35,060 nt of DNA from Jiangella rhizosphaerae (lineage in GTDB: Bacteria; Actinomycetota; Actinomycetes; Jiangellales; Jiangellaceae). The notes under the pieces were generated by a model. The model saw only the letters and a list, made by a program, of their open reading frames with translations, had not been told where the DNA came from and ran no database searches. The stretch covers positions 1 to 35,060 of the forward strand of contig NZ_QUAL01000438.1 in NCBI RefSeq assembly GCF_003579925.1. Direction: 5' to 3'. Of this stretch, positions 1 through 7,956 are shown in pieces. Both the position numbers and the translations under genes were made by a program. The first letter of the stretch is position 1; every line of letters begins with the position of its first letter.

Positions 1-31
1 CCCTCGGGGCGCGCGTCGCGCGCCCCGAGGG
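1..31 (-). terminator. Strong intrinsic-type hairpin after the large glycosidase
   Basis: A perfect 14-bp stem (CCCTCGGGGCGCGC pairing with GCGCGCCCCGAGGG) with a 3-nt loop lies 26 nt past the stop codon of the minus-strand glycosidase. There is no clear U-tract, as is common in GC-rich actinobacteria. The window edge is at base 1, so it could also serve a convergent gene outside the window. Confidence 0.75.
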
Positions 32-57
32 CCGGGAAACGGCGTGGTGCTACCCGC

Positions 58-3000
58 TCACCCGCAGGCGAGCGCCGGGTAGTCGTCCACGATCACCGAC
101 CGCCTGCCGTCGGCGGCGGTCGCGGTGACCGTCACCTCACCGGCGGGCAGGTCGGCCACCCGGGTGGCGAACATCTGGTACGCCGACGCGCCCGGCTCGA
201 TGCCGGTCAGCGGCCGCGTCCCGTACGCCGTCGCGAGGGTGATGTCGAGCGGGACGGTGTCCTCGTTCGTCGCCCGGACCGCGACGAACGCCCGCCGCCC
301 GAGGCAGCGCACCTCGGTGGTCACCGACACGTCCACCGGGGCGATCCCGTCGCCCACCGTCAGCGTGAGCGTGGTGGACGTCGTGCCCGCCTCGCTCACG
401 TAGTCGGGCAGGATCAGGTCGCCCTCGATGACGTACACGCCGGGGGTGTTCACGACGGACTCGTCGAAGTCCCAGTCGACGCCGATGGCCTGGTTGTCGC
501 GCGAGCCGTCGTTGTACGACACCTCCACCTTCGTCGGCAGGTACGGCAGCTCGCCGACGTCGACGGTCTGCTCGAACTGCTGGGCGCCCTGGATCGAGAT
601 GCCGCCCTGCGAGTTCTCCGGCCGCACGTAGATGCGCGCCTCGGCGATGAGGCCGTACGTCGTGTTCGTGCCGTAGACGACGAACGGCTCGACGTTGGTC
701 TCGGCCACCATCTCCGGCGTGATCGGCTGCCAGGTGAACGGCAGCGTGCCCCGCGGACCGCTCGAGTACTCGACGTCGAGCTCGGCCGGCAGCGTCGGCA
801 CTTCGCCGACCACGGTCCGCATCAGGACCGGGCCGGCCACCTCGCTGACGGTGTCGCCGTTGACCCGCCACCGCAGCACCCCCGTCCCGGCGCCGGAGCC
901 CTGCACCCCGAAGATGCGGATGCGCAGGTGGCTCGTCGTCACCGGCTCGAAGTCGAGGTGGTTGTACGCGTTGCGGGTCAGCGCGCCCGCGTACGTCGAC
1001 GTGCCGGTGAGCGTGACGGGCGTCCAGGTCTGGCCGTCCGCCGAGTGCTCGATGACGTACGTGTCGGGCCGGGGCATCCGCGTGCCGCCGTTGTCGTCGT
1101 ACCAGTAGATGTCCGTCGACCCGATGAGCACCGGGGAGTCCCACGCGTACTGGATCCACGCCGTGGTCGCCACGCTGGTGCCGTTGTTCGGCTGTCCCCA
1201 CGAGCCCCAGCCGTTGCCCGCGCCGGGCGACGAACTGGCCGGCGTGGTCGACTCGTTGACGCGCAGCGGGTTCTCCCACGGTGCGCTGCCGCTGGTGGTG
1301 ATCGTGGCCAGCGCGCCGAACTCGGCCGACGTCGCCTTCTCGGTGAGCTGCACCTCGACATCGCGCTGCGTGGTGAGCTCGCCGTCCGACGCCGTCAGCC
1401 GGAACACGTAGGTCCCCGCGACGGTGCCGGTGACCTGCGTGGTCAGAGCGTTCGGCGCGCCGAAGATGACGCCGGCGCCGTCGGGCTTCGACACCGTCGA
1501 CCAGCCGTAGGTGAGCTCGCCGGTGTCCGGGATGCCGTCGTCGGTGATCGCGCCCACGAGCGTCGTGGACAGGTTGCCGTCGCGCGACCGGTCGACGGTG
1601 ACGGTCACCGTCGGCGGGTCGTTGACGACGTCGGGCACCTCGCGGCCGGAGTCGAAGACCTGGATCTCCGAGATCGCCGTAAAGAAGGACGGGGTGTTGG
1701 TGAACGCCACGCGCACCCGGTCGGTCGTGACGGCGTCGAACAGCGCCTCGTTGAACTTGGCGCCGGGGATCTTCGGCGACTTGAACGCGTCGGGAACGGT
1801 GACCCAGCCGCCGTCGCCGTCGGGCACCTGGATGGTGTAGCGCTGCGGCTCGCGGTAACCACCGGTCTGGCGGTCGCTGACGAACCACACCTTGACGTTG
1901 TCGAACCGCACCGGCTCGCCGAAGTCGAGCTCGACGTAGCCGCCGGGCTCGGTGGTGCCGTAGTTGCCCCAGTACGGCTCGTTGACGGTGACGCCGTCGG
2001 TCACGGCGTCGAGCGAGACCGGGCGCTCGGTCTCGCTGATCGCGCCCGGCGTGTAGTTCATCGAGCCGGTGCTCCAGCCGGGCGTGTGGAACTGCCGCCA
2101 CGACGTCGGACGGGGGCCCTGCTGGGTGAACGACGACGACAGCGTGGCGCCCTCGGCGAGGTTCGGCGCGTCCTCGCCGAGGTCGATGCCGGCGGTGCGC
2201 AGGTACGACACCACCCGCTCGTCGTCGATCGCGGTGCCGACGGCGGACGGCAGCTCGGCGCCCGCGTCGGCCACGACGGTGACGGTCAGGCCGTCGTCGG
2301 ACTCCACGATCTCGTTCGTGTTCGGGTCGTAGACGAACCGGCCCAGCGCGTCGGCGGTGACCTTCTTCTCGCCGTCGACGAACAGGCTGTAGCCCGCGCC
2401 CAGGCCGTAGTGGGAGCCGTCCTCGTCCCACACGATGGTGACGTCCTTGCCGTGGTAGCGCAGGTTGTTGACCATGAAGTGGTCGTAGCCGAGGTCGATC
2501 GGCCACAGCTCGATCACGTCGTCGGACCGCGGCTGGATGCCGCCCATGTCCTCGACGTAGATGTAGTTCATGTTCCCGAGCATCACGTGGTTCGGGTTGT
2601 TGCGGTTGTACGTGCGCGTGGCCGGGTTCCAGTTCGAGTAGTACTCGGCCTGGTTGGCCACCCGCGCGTCACCGCCCGGGTAGATGCTCCACGCCATCCA
2701 GTCGAGCAGCCGCGCGGCGTACTCGGGCGTGACGTACTTCTGCTCGGGGTCGTAGTGCCGCAGCGCCGAGCGGACGGCGCGGTACTGGACGGTGAAGTTG
2801 ATGTTGGAGAAGTTGTTCGAGCCGCCGATCCCGAACTTGTTCTTGTCCCACTGGTTGGCCGTGTAGAACGGGAAGATCGGGAAGTTGTCCCCGTAGCGCA
2901 GGAACCGGAAGCCGTCGACGTAGGTCTCGTGCTCCTCGAACGGGATGAGGTTCTGCGCGTAGACGTCGTAGAGGTTCGACTCCCGGGCCGGGATGAGGTC

Positions 3001-4767
3001 GCGCTCGGCCTCGCTCAGCGGGTTCTGGGTGCCGCCCGACGTCGCGCCGTGCGAGGTGCCGGCGAGGAACATCCGCATCTCCTCGCTCCACAGCCGGCCG
3101 AGGATCGCCTCGCGGATCTGGTCGGCCGTCGTGCCCATCTCCGTGACCTTCGCGGGGTCGACGCCGGCGAGCTCGTAGAGCTGGCGGGCCGCGTCGAACG
3201 CGCCCCACACGTACGCCGACTCCGGCCGCTCGATCGTCCGCGCACCCGGTGCGCCGGCGTTCACCTTCGGGTAGCCGAAGCTGATCGCGTCGGAGTCGTT
3301 GCCCGGCATGTAGTTGGTGTCGTAGGCGATGAGGTCGTCGTCGTTGCCGTCGTAGTGCTCGAGCTGGCCCTTGCCGTCCCACTCGAAGTAGTGGGCGAAC
3401 CGCTCGGCGACCGCCGCGCCGCCGCCGTGGACGTTGTACGCCTCCAGGCCCGCGGTGCCGAGGTACTGCGAGTAGTGGTTGTTCCAGCTGGTGTGGCCGG
3501 GGCTGTCGAGGAACGCCGACGAGCCGGACAGCTCGCCGATGTTGAGGATCTGCCCGTAGGCGAGGTACGGGTTGCGGATCCACTTCGTGTCCTGCAGGTG
3601 CATCGGCTGCGTGAGCGCGACGGCGTTCTGGTACAGGTTCACGCCCTCGATCGTGGTCGGGTACTGGTAGACGTAGCCCGGCTCGTTCGCGTCGAGGCTG
3701 TTGTAGCGCTCGCCCCACCAGCGGTAGACGATCGCCTTCTCGACGGCCGCGCTCGGCACGTCGATGTAGGGGATGTCGGCCGCCCAGCGGCGGTTGAACT
3801 CGGTGATCGCGGTGCGGGCGGCCTCGGCCGGCGCGAGCTGCGCGTACTCGTAGAAGCTGGTCCGCGAGTCCGGCATGGCGCCGGAGTACAGCACGCCGAC
3901 GACGGACAGGTCGACCGACCCGCCCGCGGGCACAGTGACCTCGCGGTCGAGGGTCGTGCCGTTGCGGGTGAAGCCGGTCGCCTTGAGGCCGATCGTCACC
4001 CGCGACCACGGGGTGTCGATCAGGCCGTTGTTGGCGCCGCTGGTCAGCGTGCGGGTGCCGGTCAGCTCGTCGGCCGCCTCCGTGGAGGTGGTGGCCAGCG
4101 GCGCGGCGGCGCGGACGGTGAACGTGACGGGCTCGGCGCCCGGGTTGCTGAACGTCAGCGCGGTCACCGCGACGTTGTCGTAGGTGATGAACTTCGTCTG
4201 CTCGGCGACCACGCCGGTCGTGCCGATGGTGTAGCGGCCCTTCGCGTGGCTCGGGGCGTTGAATCGCTCGGCGCCCACCTCGGCGACCGTCTGGCCGGGC
4301 ACCGTGACGGTGTAGAAGTTGCCCAGGTTGTTCGGCCCGCCGGCGTACGCGCTGCCCGCGAAGCCCATGACGCCGAAGTTGCTGTTGCCGCGCATGTACA
4401 GCGTGCGGCCGCGGGTCTGCAGGACGCCGTTGCCGCTGGTGCCGCGCACGCCGAGGATGCGGTCGAGGTAGTAGTCGGTCCCGCCGGCGGCGAGGTCCTT
4501 CTCGAAGATCGACTGGTGCATGCTCCCCGCGGTGTACGGCACGCCCGGCTCGAGCGCGGCCGCGACCTGGTCCTCGTTGAGGTAGGTGGGGTCGCCGATG
4601 TCCATCGTGTCGGTCAGTCCGTCGGTGTAGAGCCCGACGTCGCTCTCGTTGCCCGGCAGTACGTGCGTATCCGCGTACGCGGAGCCCGGTAACAGCACCA
4701 GGCCGCCGCAGGCCATCACACCGCTGGTCGCGGTCGCGATGGCGCGTCTGAATGTTCGTCCCGACAT
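58..4767 (-). CDS. Secreted multidomain glycoside hydrolase, GH121-like (putative beta-L-arabinobiosidase)
   Basis: About 1569 aa. A signal peptide ends near residue 33 (GSAYA-D). The region at about 340-800 looks like an (alpha/alpha)6 glycosidase of the MGH1-like type, rich in aromatic and acidic residues (YRWWGERYN, TTIEGVNLYQ, NQAEYYSNW, YIYVEDMGG); E374 and E708 are candidate acids. It is followed by an F5/8-type C (discoidin) domain at about 880-1060, a PKD-like domain at about 1065-1155, a second discoidin-like domain at about 1160-1320, two bacterial Ig-like (Big_4-type) repeats at about 1325-1490 and a C-terminal beta domain. No LPXTG or membrane anchor is visible. I chose the ATG at 4767 over the adjacent GTG at 4770 because GAGAGGA sits 7 nt before the ATG. 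The GH121 assignment is an inference from size, architecture and the GH127/ABC/LacI neighbours, as in the Bifidobacterium HypBA2 locus; GH63-like or another clan is possible. It probably trims plant glycan outside the cell. Confidence 0.72.
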   Translation of the reverse strand: MSGRTFRRAIATATSGVMACGGLVLLPGSAYADTHVLPGNESDVGLYTDGLTDTMDIGDPTYLNEDQVAAALEPGVPYTAGSMHQSIFEKDLAAGGTDYYLDRILGVRGTSGNGVLQTRGRTLYMRGNSNFGVMGFAGSAYAGGPNNLGNFYTVTVPGQTVAEVGAERFNAPSHAKGRYTIGTTGVVAEQTKFITYDNVAVTALTFSNPGAEPVTFTVRAAAPLATTSTEAADELTGTRTLTSGANNGLIDTPWSRVTIGLKATGFTRNGTTLDREVTVPAGGSVDLSVVGVLYSGAMPDSRTSFYEYAQLAPAEAARTAITEFNRRWAADIPYIDVPSAAVEKAIVYRWWGERYNSLDANEPGYVYQYPTTIEGVNLYQNAVALTQPMHLQDTKWIRNPYLAYGQILNIGELSGSSAFLDSPGHTSWNNHYSQYLGTAGLEAYNVHGGGAAVAERFAHYFEWDGKGQLEHYDGNDDDLIAYDTNYMPGNDSDAISFGYPKVNAGAPGARTIERPESAYVWGAFDAARQLYELAGVDPAKVTEMGTTADQIREAILGRLWSEEMRMFLAGTSHGATSGGTQNPLSEAERDLIPARESNLYDVYAQNLIPFEEHETYVDGFRFLRYGDNFPIFPFYTANQWDKNKFGIGGSNNFSNINFTVQYRAVRSALRHYDPEQKYVTPEYAARLLDWMAWSIYPGGDARVANQAEYYSNWNPATRTYNRNNPNHVMLGNMNYIYVEDMGGIQPRSDDVIELWPIDLGYDHFMVNNLRYHGKDVTIVWDEDGSHYGLGAGYSLFVDGEKKVTADALGRFVYDPNTNEIVESDDGLTVTVVADAGAELPSAVGTAIDDERVVSYLRTAGIDLGEDAPNLAEGATLSSSFTQQGPRPTSWRQFHTPGWSTGSMNYTPGAISETERPVSLDAVTDGVTVNEPYWGNYGTTEPGGYVELDFGEPVRFDNVKVWFVSDRQTGGYREPQRYTIQVPDGDGGWVTVPDAFKSPKIPGAKFNEALFDAVTTDRVRVAFTNTPSFFTAISEIQVFDSGREVPDVVNDPPTVTVTVDRSRDGNLSTTLVGAITDDGIPDTGELTYGWSTVSKPDGAGVIFGAPNALTTQVTGTVAGTYVFRLTASDGELTTQRDVEVQLTEKATSAEFGALATITTSGSAPWENPLRVNESTTPASSSPGAGNGWGSWGQPNNGTSVATTAWIQYAWDSPVLIGSTDIYWYDDNGGTRMPRPDTYVIEHSADGQTWTPVTLTGTSTYAGALTRNAYNHLDFEPVTTSHLRIRIFGVQGSGAGTGVLRWRVNGDTVSEVAGPVLMRTVVGEVPTLPAELDVEYSSGPRGTLPFTWQPITPEMVAETNVEPFVVYGTNTTYGLIAEARIYVRPENSQGGISIQGAQQFEQTVDVGELPYLPTKVEVSYNDGSRDNQAIGVDWDFDESVVNTPGVYVIEGDLILPDYVSEAGTTSTTLTLTVGDGIAPVDVSVTTEVRCLGRRAFVAVRATNEDTVPLDITLATAYGTRPLTGIEPGASAYQMFATRVADLPAGEVTVTATAADGRRSVIVDDYPALACG

Positions 4768-4801
4768 CACCGTGTCCTCTCCATCGGGGAACCAGGGAAT
4801 G

Positions 4802-4822
4802 CGGACGCCGACAACGCGTCCG
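4802..4822 (-). other. Small hairpin between DUF916 gene and glycosidase gene
   Basis: CGGACGC and GCGTCCG form a 7-bp stem with a 7-nt loop in the 107-nt gap between the two minus-strand genes. It could be a weak terminator or attenuator that lowers readthrough into the glycosidase gene. The stem is short and could be chance in GC-rich DNA. Confidence 0.3.
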
Positions 4823-4874
4823 GTGACGTGCGTGCCGCTGCGCGGCGGTGGGCAGGAATCAGCGGATCACCCCT

Positions 4875-5915
4875 TCAGTGGGCGTCGGTCACGGGCAGCC
4901 GGTCCCGCGAGCGGGCCTCGGCGGCGCCATCGGCCCGGGCCCGGGCGAGCAGCTCCTCCAGCCGGGCCCGGCGACGGCGCAGCACGCGGCGCACGACGAG
5001 CACGAACAGGACGAGCACGAGCAGCAGCAGGATCTGCGCGAGCGGAAGGGCCCACGCGGTCACGGTCAGCAGCACCGCGGCCGGCGCGACCGAGACCGTC
5101 GAGCCCTCGTCCAGCACCGGCTCGACGGCGAGCCGGGCGTCGACCGGCCCGAGCGGCCAGACGCCGGACACCCGCACCGACCGCTCGACGCGGCCGCCCG
5201 GCAGCAGCTCGCGCGGCTCGCCGCCGCCGACGTCGTCCACGTCCCCGAGGACGGTGCCGGCGCCCGCCGTCGCCGTCGCGGACACCGCGACGGTGCCGGT
5301 GTTGACGGCCTCGTAGTGCACGACCAGGTCGCCCGGCGCGAACGGGTTCCACGACGGCTCGTAGGAGACGTCGGTGATCGTCGCGTCCAGCGCCGCCACG
5401 GCCTCGCCGGCGACCGTGAGGTTCACCCGCACGCCGACCCGGCTCTCGACCGCCACCTCCGACCCGGCGGACAGGATCGACGCCGCGATGCCGGCCGGGT
5501 GGTCGCCCGGCTCGGCGGTCTCGGGCACCGCGATCTCGACCGGGACGACGACCGACTCGCCGGCGCCGACCGTGGCCTGCTCCGGAACGCCGAGCCACGC
5601 GCCGCCGTCCGTCGGCGGCGTACCGGACGGCAGCATGTCGAAGCTGCCGCGCTCGGTGAGGTAGCCGTCGTTCGCGGTGATCGAGAACGTCACCGGCGCC
5701 GCCGAGTGGTTGGTCACCGCGACGTGCTCGACGGCCCGCTCGCCCGGCTCGAGCACGACGTCGATGACCCGGCGGCCGTCCGGGCCGTACTCGTCCGCCG
5801 GCGTCACGGACCACGTGACGGGGGCATCGGCGGCGCTCGCCGGGGAGACGCCCGCGGCCGCGGCGAGCACCGCCGCCGCGAGGGTCGCCGTCACCGTGCG
5901 GGAGAGGCCGGTCAT
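4875..5915 (-). CDS. DUF916 (WxL-interacting) cell-surface protein with C-terminal membrane anchor
   Basis: 346 aa. A signal peptide (about 1-28, ending SPASA-A) is followed by a DUF916-like beta domain (about 30-150: VTWSVTPADEYGPDG, VTNHSAAPVTF, VGAGESVVVPVEIAVPE, GDHPAGIAASI). A second immunoglobulin-like region (about 155-285) follows, then one strong transmembrane helix (about 290-318) and a basic cytoplasmic tail. In Firmicutes, DUF916 proteins (WxLIPs) bind peptidoglycan and partner WxL proteins on the wall. The WxL-like gene lies 4 nt upstream, which suggests translational coupling and a joint complex. The glycosidase follows 107 nt downstream, so this protein may help hold that enzyme or its glycan at the surface. 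Family membership is well supported by layout; the partner role is inferred. Confidence 0.72.
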   Translation of the reverse strand: MTGLSRTVTATLAAAVLAAAAGVSPASAADAPVTWSVTPADEYGPDGRRVIDVVLEPGERAVEHVAVTNHSAAPVTFSITANDGYLTERGSFDMLPSGTPPTDGGAWLGVPEQATVGAGESVVVPVEIAVPETAEPGDHPAGIAASILSAGSEVAVESRVGVRVNLTVAGEAVAALDATITDVSYEPSWNPFAPGDLVVHYEAVNTGTVAVSATATAGAGTVLGDVDDVGGGEPRELLPGGRVERSVRVSGVWPLGPVDARLAVEPVLDEGSTVSVAPAAVLLTVTAWALPLAQILLLLVLVLFVLVVRRVLRRRRARLEELLARARADGAAEARSRDRLPVTDAH

Positions 5916-5919
5916 GGCG

Positions 5920-6540
5920 CTACTGGTCGAACAGCGACAGGGTCAGCACCGAGTGGTACTCGCCCGGCTCGACGTCGGTCGGCGTGCGCAGCGCCAGCTC
6001 GGCGGTGACGTCCCAGCTGCCGGTCTCCTCCTCCGCGCTGAACGTCGAGACCAGCAGCTCCTGGCCCACCAGACCGACCGCGGGTGCGCCGGTGCCGTCG
6101 GGGATGACGCTGGAGACCGGCTCGCCCTCGGCGACGTTGCCGGTCGGCGACGTCGTCAGCAGCTGCGGCCGCCAGCCGAGGTGCTCCGCGCCGATGGTGT
6201 GCTCGCCGTTGACGAAGTCGCCGGCCTGCCCGACGACGGCCCAGTACGCGCCGTCCGGGATCTCCTCAGGGGTGCGGGTGTCGCTCACCGTCACCGTCGG
6301 GAGCGTGCCGGTGAACTGGCGGGCGGTGTCATCGGAGCCGTTCTCGGTCAGGACGACGCCGTCGTTCGGCGCGACCGTGAGGGTCAGCTGGCCGGGCGGG
6401 GTGATGTCGTCGATGACGACCGACAGGTCGACACCCTCCTCCTCGTCGGCCACCGCTGCCGTCGCCGAGCCGGCGAGGCCCAGGGCGACGAGGCCGAGTG
6501 CGGCGACGACCAGCCGGAGTCTGGCATGACGTGTGCTCAT
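5920..6540 (-). CDS. WxL-like secreted surface protein with degenerate motifs
   Basis: 206 aa from the ATG at 6540, chosen because GGAGAGG lies 7 nt upstream; a longer in-frame reading would add an unlikely arginine-rich leader. The signal peptide is about 1-31 (ending ATAAVA-D). The mature part is an all-beta domain that follows the WxL layout: a VTVSDTR strand, an inner W-containing strand (AYWAVVGQAGDF) and a terminal strand (PGEYHSVLTLSLFDQ). The two diagnostic WxL motifs read WAV and LSL, so this is a divergent, WxL-like member. It is first in a tight pair with the DUF916 gene. WxL proteins of Firmicutes bind peptidoglycan non-covalently; the same job here is inferred. It could instead be an unrelated export-competent beta protein, but the DUF916 neighbour argues against that. 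Confidence 0.6.
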   Translation of the reverse strand: MSTRHARLRLVVAALGLVALGLAGSATAAVADEEEGVDLSVVIDDITPPGQLTLTVAPNDGVVLTENGSDDTARQFTGTLPTVTVSDTRTPEEIPDGAYWAVVGQAGDFVNGEHTIGAEHLGWRPQLLTTSPTGNVAEGEPVSSVIPDGTGAPAVGLVGQELLVSTFSAEEETGSWDVTAELALRTPTDVEPGEYHSVLTLSLFDQ

Positions 6541-6612
6541 CTTCGAACCTCTCCGTCGGTGGAGCCTGAGGGCCGGCCGATCGGCCGTCCCTGGAACGCA
6601 CACTGCAGAGGA

Positions 6613-6646
6613 CCGGCGGCGATGTTAGCGTTCACACCGCCGCCGG
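6613..6646 (-). terminator. Hairpin downstream of the LacI gene
   Basis: CCGGCGGCG and CGCCGCCGG form a perfect 9-bp stem with a 16-nt loop, starting 29 nt past the LacI stop codon. It would separate lacI from the WxL-like/DUF916/glycosidase genes on the same strand. The loop holds TAACAT on the minus strand, a possible -10 box for those genes. Confidence 0.5.
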
Positions 6647-6675
6647 GCCGAGGTCCGGCCGGGCGTCGCACGAGG

Positions 6676-7701
6676 TCACCCGGGGACGGTCGAGCCGCGG
6701 ATCACCACCCGGGTGTCCAGCGCCTCGACCCCGGACCGTGGCTCGCCGTCGATGGCGGCGAACAGACGCTGCGCCGCCACCCGGCCGAGCCGTTCGAAGT
6801 TCATGTCGACGCTGGTCAGGGCCGGACGGGCGCCACTGGTGAAGATCTCCCAGTTGTCGAAGCCCATGACCGCGACGTCGTCGGGCACGGTGCGGCCGTG
6901 TTCCCGCAGCGCGTCCATGACGCCGCGGGCCACCTGGTCGCTGCCGCAGAGGATGGCGTCGAGCCCGGGGTGCTGGCCGAGCAGCATGGACGCCGCGGCC
7001 CGGCCCCAGCTCTCGGTCCACGACCCGAACCGCACCTCGCCGACCAGCTCCAGGCCGTGATCGGCGAGCGCGGCGAGCGCCCCTTCGGCGCGCTCCTGCG
7101 AGGCGCCGTAGGTGGGATCGCCGGTGATGTGGGCGATGCGGGTGCGCCCGGTCGACACGAGATGGTCGACGGCGCTGCGGCCGGCGCCGACGTTGTCGAC
7201 CACGATGGACAGGTCCTCGGGGTCCTCCGAGGGCGCGTACGCGTAGACGACCGGGACCGGCAGCTCGCGGCCCAGCGACGGCCGCGGGTCGGTGCGGCTG
7301 CCCACCACGATGAGGCCGTCGACCCGCCGGCTGAGCAGCGCCTGGACGTGGTGCTTCTCGCGGATGGCGTCACCACGGGCGTCGCACAGGAAGACGGCCA
7401 CGCTGTCGGCGCCGAACGCGTCCTCGGCACCCATGAGGATGGGGATGGAGAACCGGCCCTCGAGGTCGTTCGTCAGCAGGCCGACGGTGCCGGTGCGATC
7501 GGCCAGCAGGCTGCGGGCCAGCTCGTTCGGCGAGAACGAGAGCTGCTCGGCCGCCTCGACGACACGCGCGCGGGTCTCGGCGCGCACCTGCTTGCGACCG
7601 TTGAGCGCCTTGGACGCGGTGGCGACCGAGACACCGGCCAGGCGGGCGACGTCGTTCAACGTCACCTTGCGCGAGGCCGACGACGGCACGGCGTTGTTCA
7701 T
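6676..7701 (-). CDS. LacI-family transcriptional regulator of the arabino-oligosaccharide-type locus
   Basis: 341 aa from the ATG at 7701. GGAGG lies 10 nt upstream, and an upstream in-frame start would add a Cys-rich leader. The N-terminal LacI helix-turn-helix is at about 14-35 (VTLNDVARLAGVSVATASKALNG) with its hinge helix at about 55-63. The periplasmic-binding-protein-like sensor domain follows (RVDGLIVVGSR, ILCGSDQVARGVMDALREHG, VAVMGFDN, SVDMNFERLGRVAAQRLF). It is divergent from the ABC importer/GH127 operon and upstream of the surface genes, so it very probably represses one or both until a sugar binds. Repeated TTTCGG elements in the shared 255-bp intergenic region are candidate half-sites. 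The inducer cannot be read from sequence. Confidence 0.9.
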   Translation of the reverse strand: MNNAVPSSASRKVTLNDVARLAGVSVATASKALNGRKQVRAETRARVVEAAEQLSFSPNELARSLLADRTGTVGLLTNDLEGRFSIPILMGAEDAFGADSVAVFLCDARGDAIREKHHVQALLSRRVDGLIVVGSRTDPRPSLGRELPVPVVYAYAPSEDPEDLSIVVDNVGAGRSAVDHLVSTGRTRIAHITGDPTYGASQERAEGALAALADHGLELVGEVRFGSWTESWGRAAASMLLGQHPGLDAILCGSDQVARGVMDALREHGRTVPDDVAVMGFDNWEIFTSGARPALTSVDMNFERLGRVAAQRLFAAIDGEPRSGVEALDTRVVIRGSTVPG

Positions 7702-7726
7702 GCTGGTGGCGCCTCCGTTGAGAGCA

Positions 7727-7894
7727 TTTCGGCACACCATACAACAACGCACCGAAACCGACTAGAGCTGTTTTCAAGATCTGTGCACGTGACCGGCCGT
7801 TTGACGTTTCGGTTCAGTGAACTCGCACGCCAGAGAGGGTTGACGCGCCTCTTCCGACCTCCTACGGTTCGCAGAAAGCCTTTTCGGCACTTTC
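7727..7894. promoter_or_regulatory. Cluster of TTTCGG half-sites in the lacI/ABC divergent region
   Basis: TTTCGG occurs at 7727-7732, 7807-7812 and 7882-7887, and inverted (CCGAAA) at 7752-7757. The first and last copies extend to TTTCGGCAC. The last copy is framed by GAAAG (7874-7878) and CTTTC (7890-7894), just after the predicted importer promoter. A perfect GTTCA-G-TGAAC palindrome is at 7812-7822. These are candidate operators for the neighbouring LacI protein; none has been tested. Confidence 0.4.
7840..7868 (+). promoter_or_regulatory. Sigma-70-type promoter of the ABC importer/GH127 operon
   Basis: TTGACG (7840-7845) and TACGGT (7863-7868) are separated by exactly 17 bp, a good match to actinobacterial housekeeping promoters. 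The predicted start of transcription falls inside the TTTCGG element flanked by GAAAG/CTTTC, a position suited to repression. Confidence 0.65.
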
Positions 7895-7956
7895 GCTCTG
7901 GTGTGCCGGCAACGGAGGCATCCCACCCAGATTCGGTCCCACCGGGGAGACGGACG

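Noticed and set aside
928-4692. A very long open frame on the plus strand opposite the large glycosidase; similar antisense frames oppose the permease/GH127 genes (9152-12130), PTS genes (15224-17659) and the AlkP-like gene (27749-29935).
   Set aside because: The products are Arg/Val/Ala/Asp-rich mirror images of high-GC coding DNA with no domain, no ribosome site and no plausible start. The opposite strand has clear protein families in every case.
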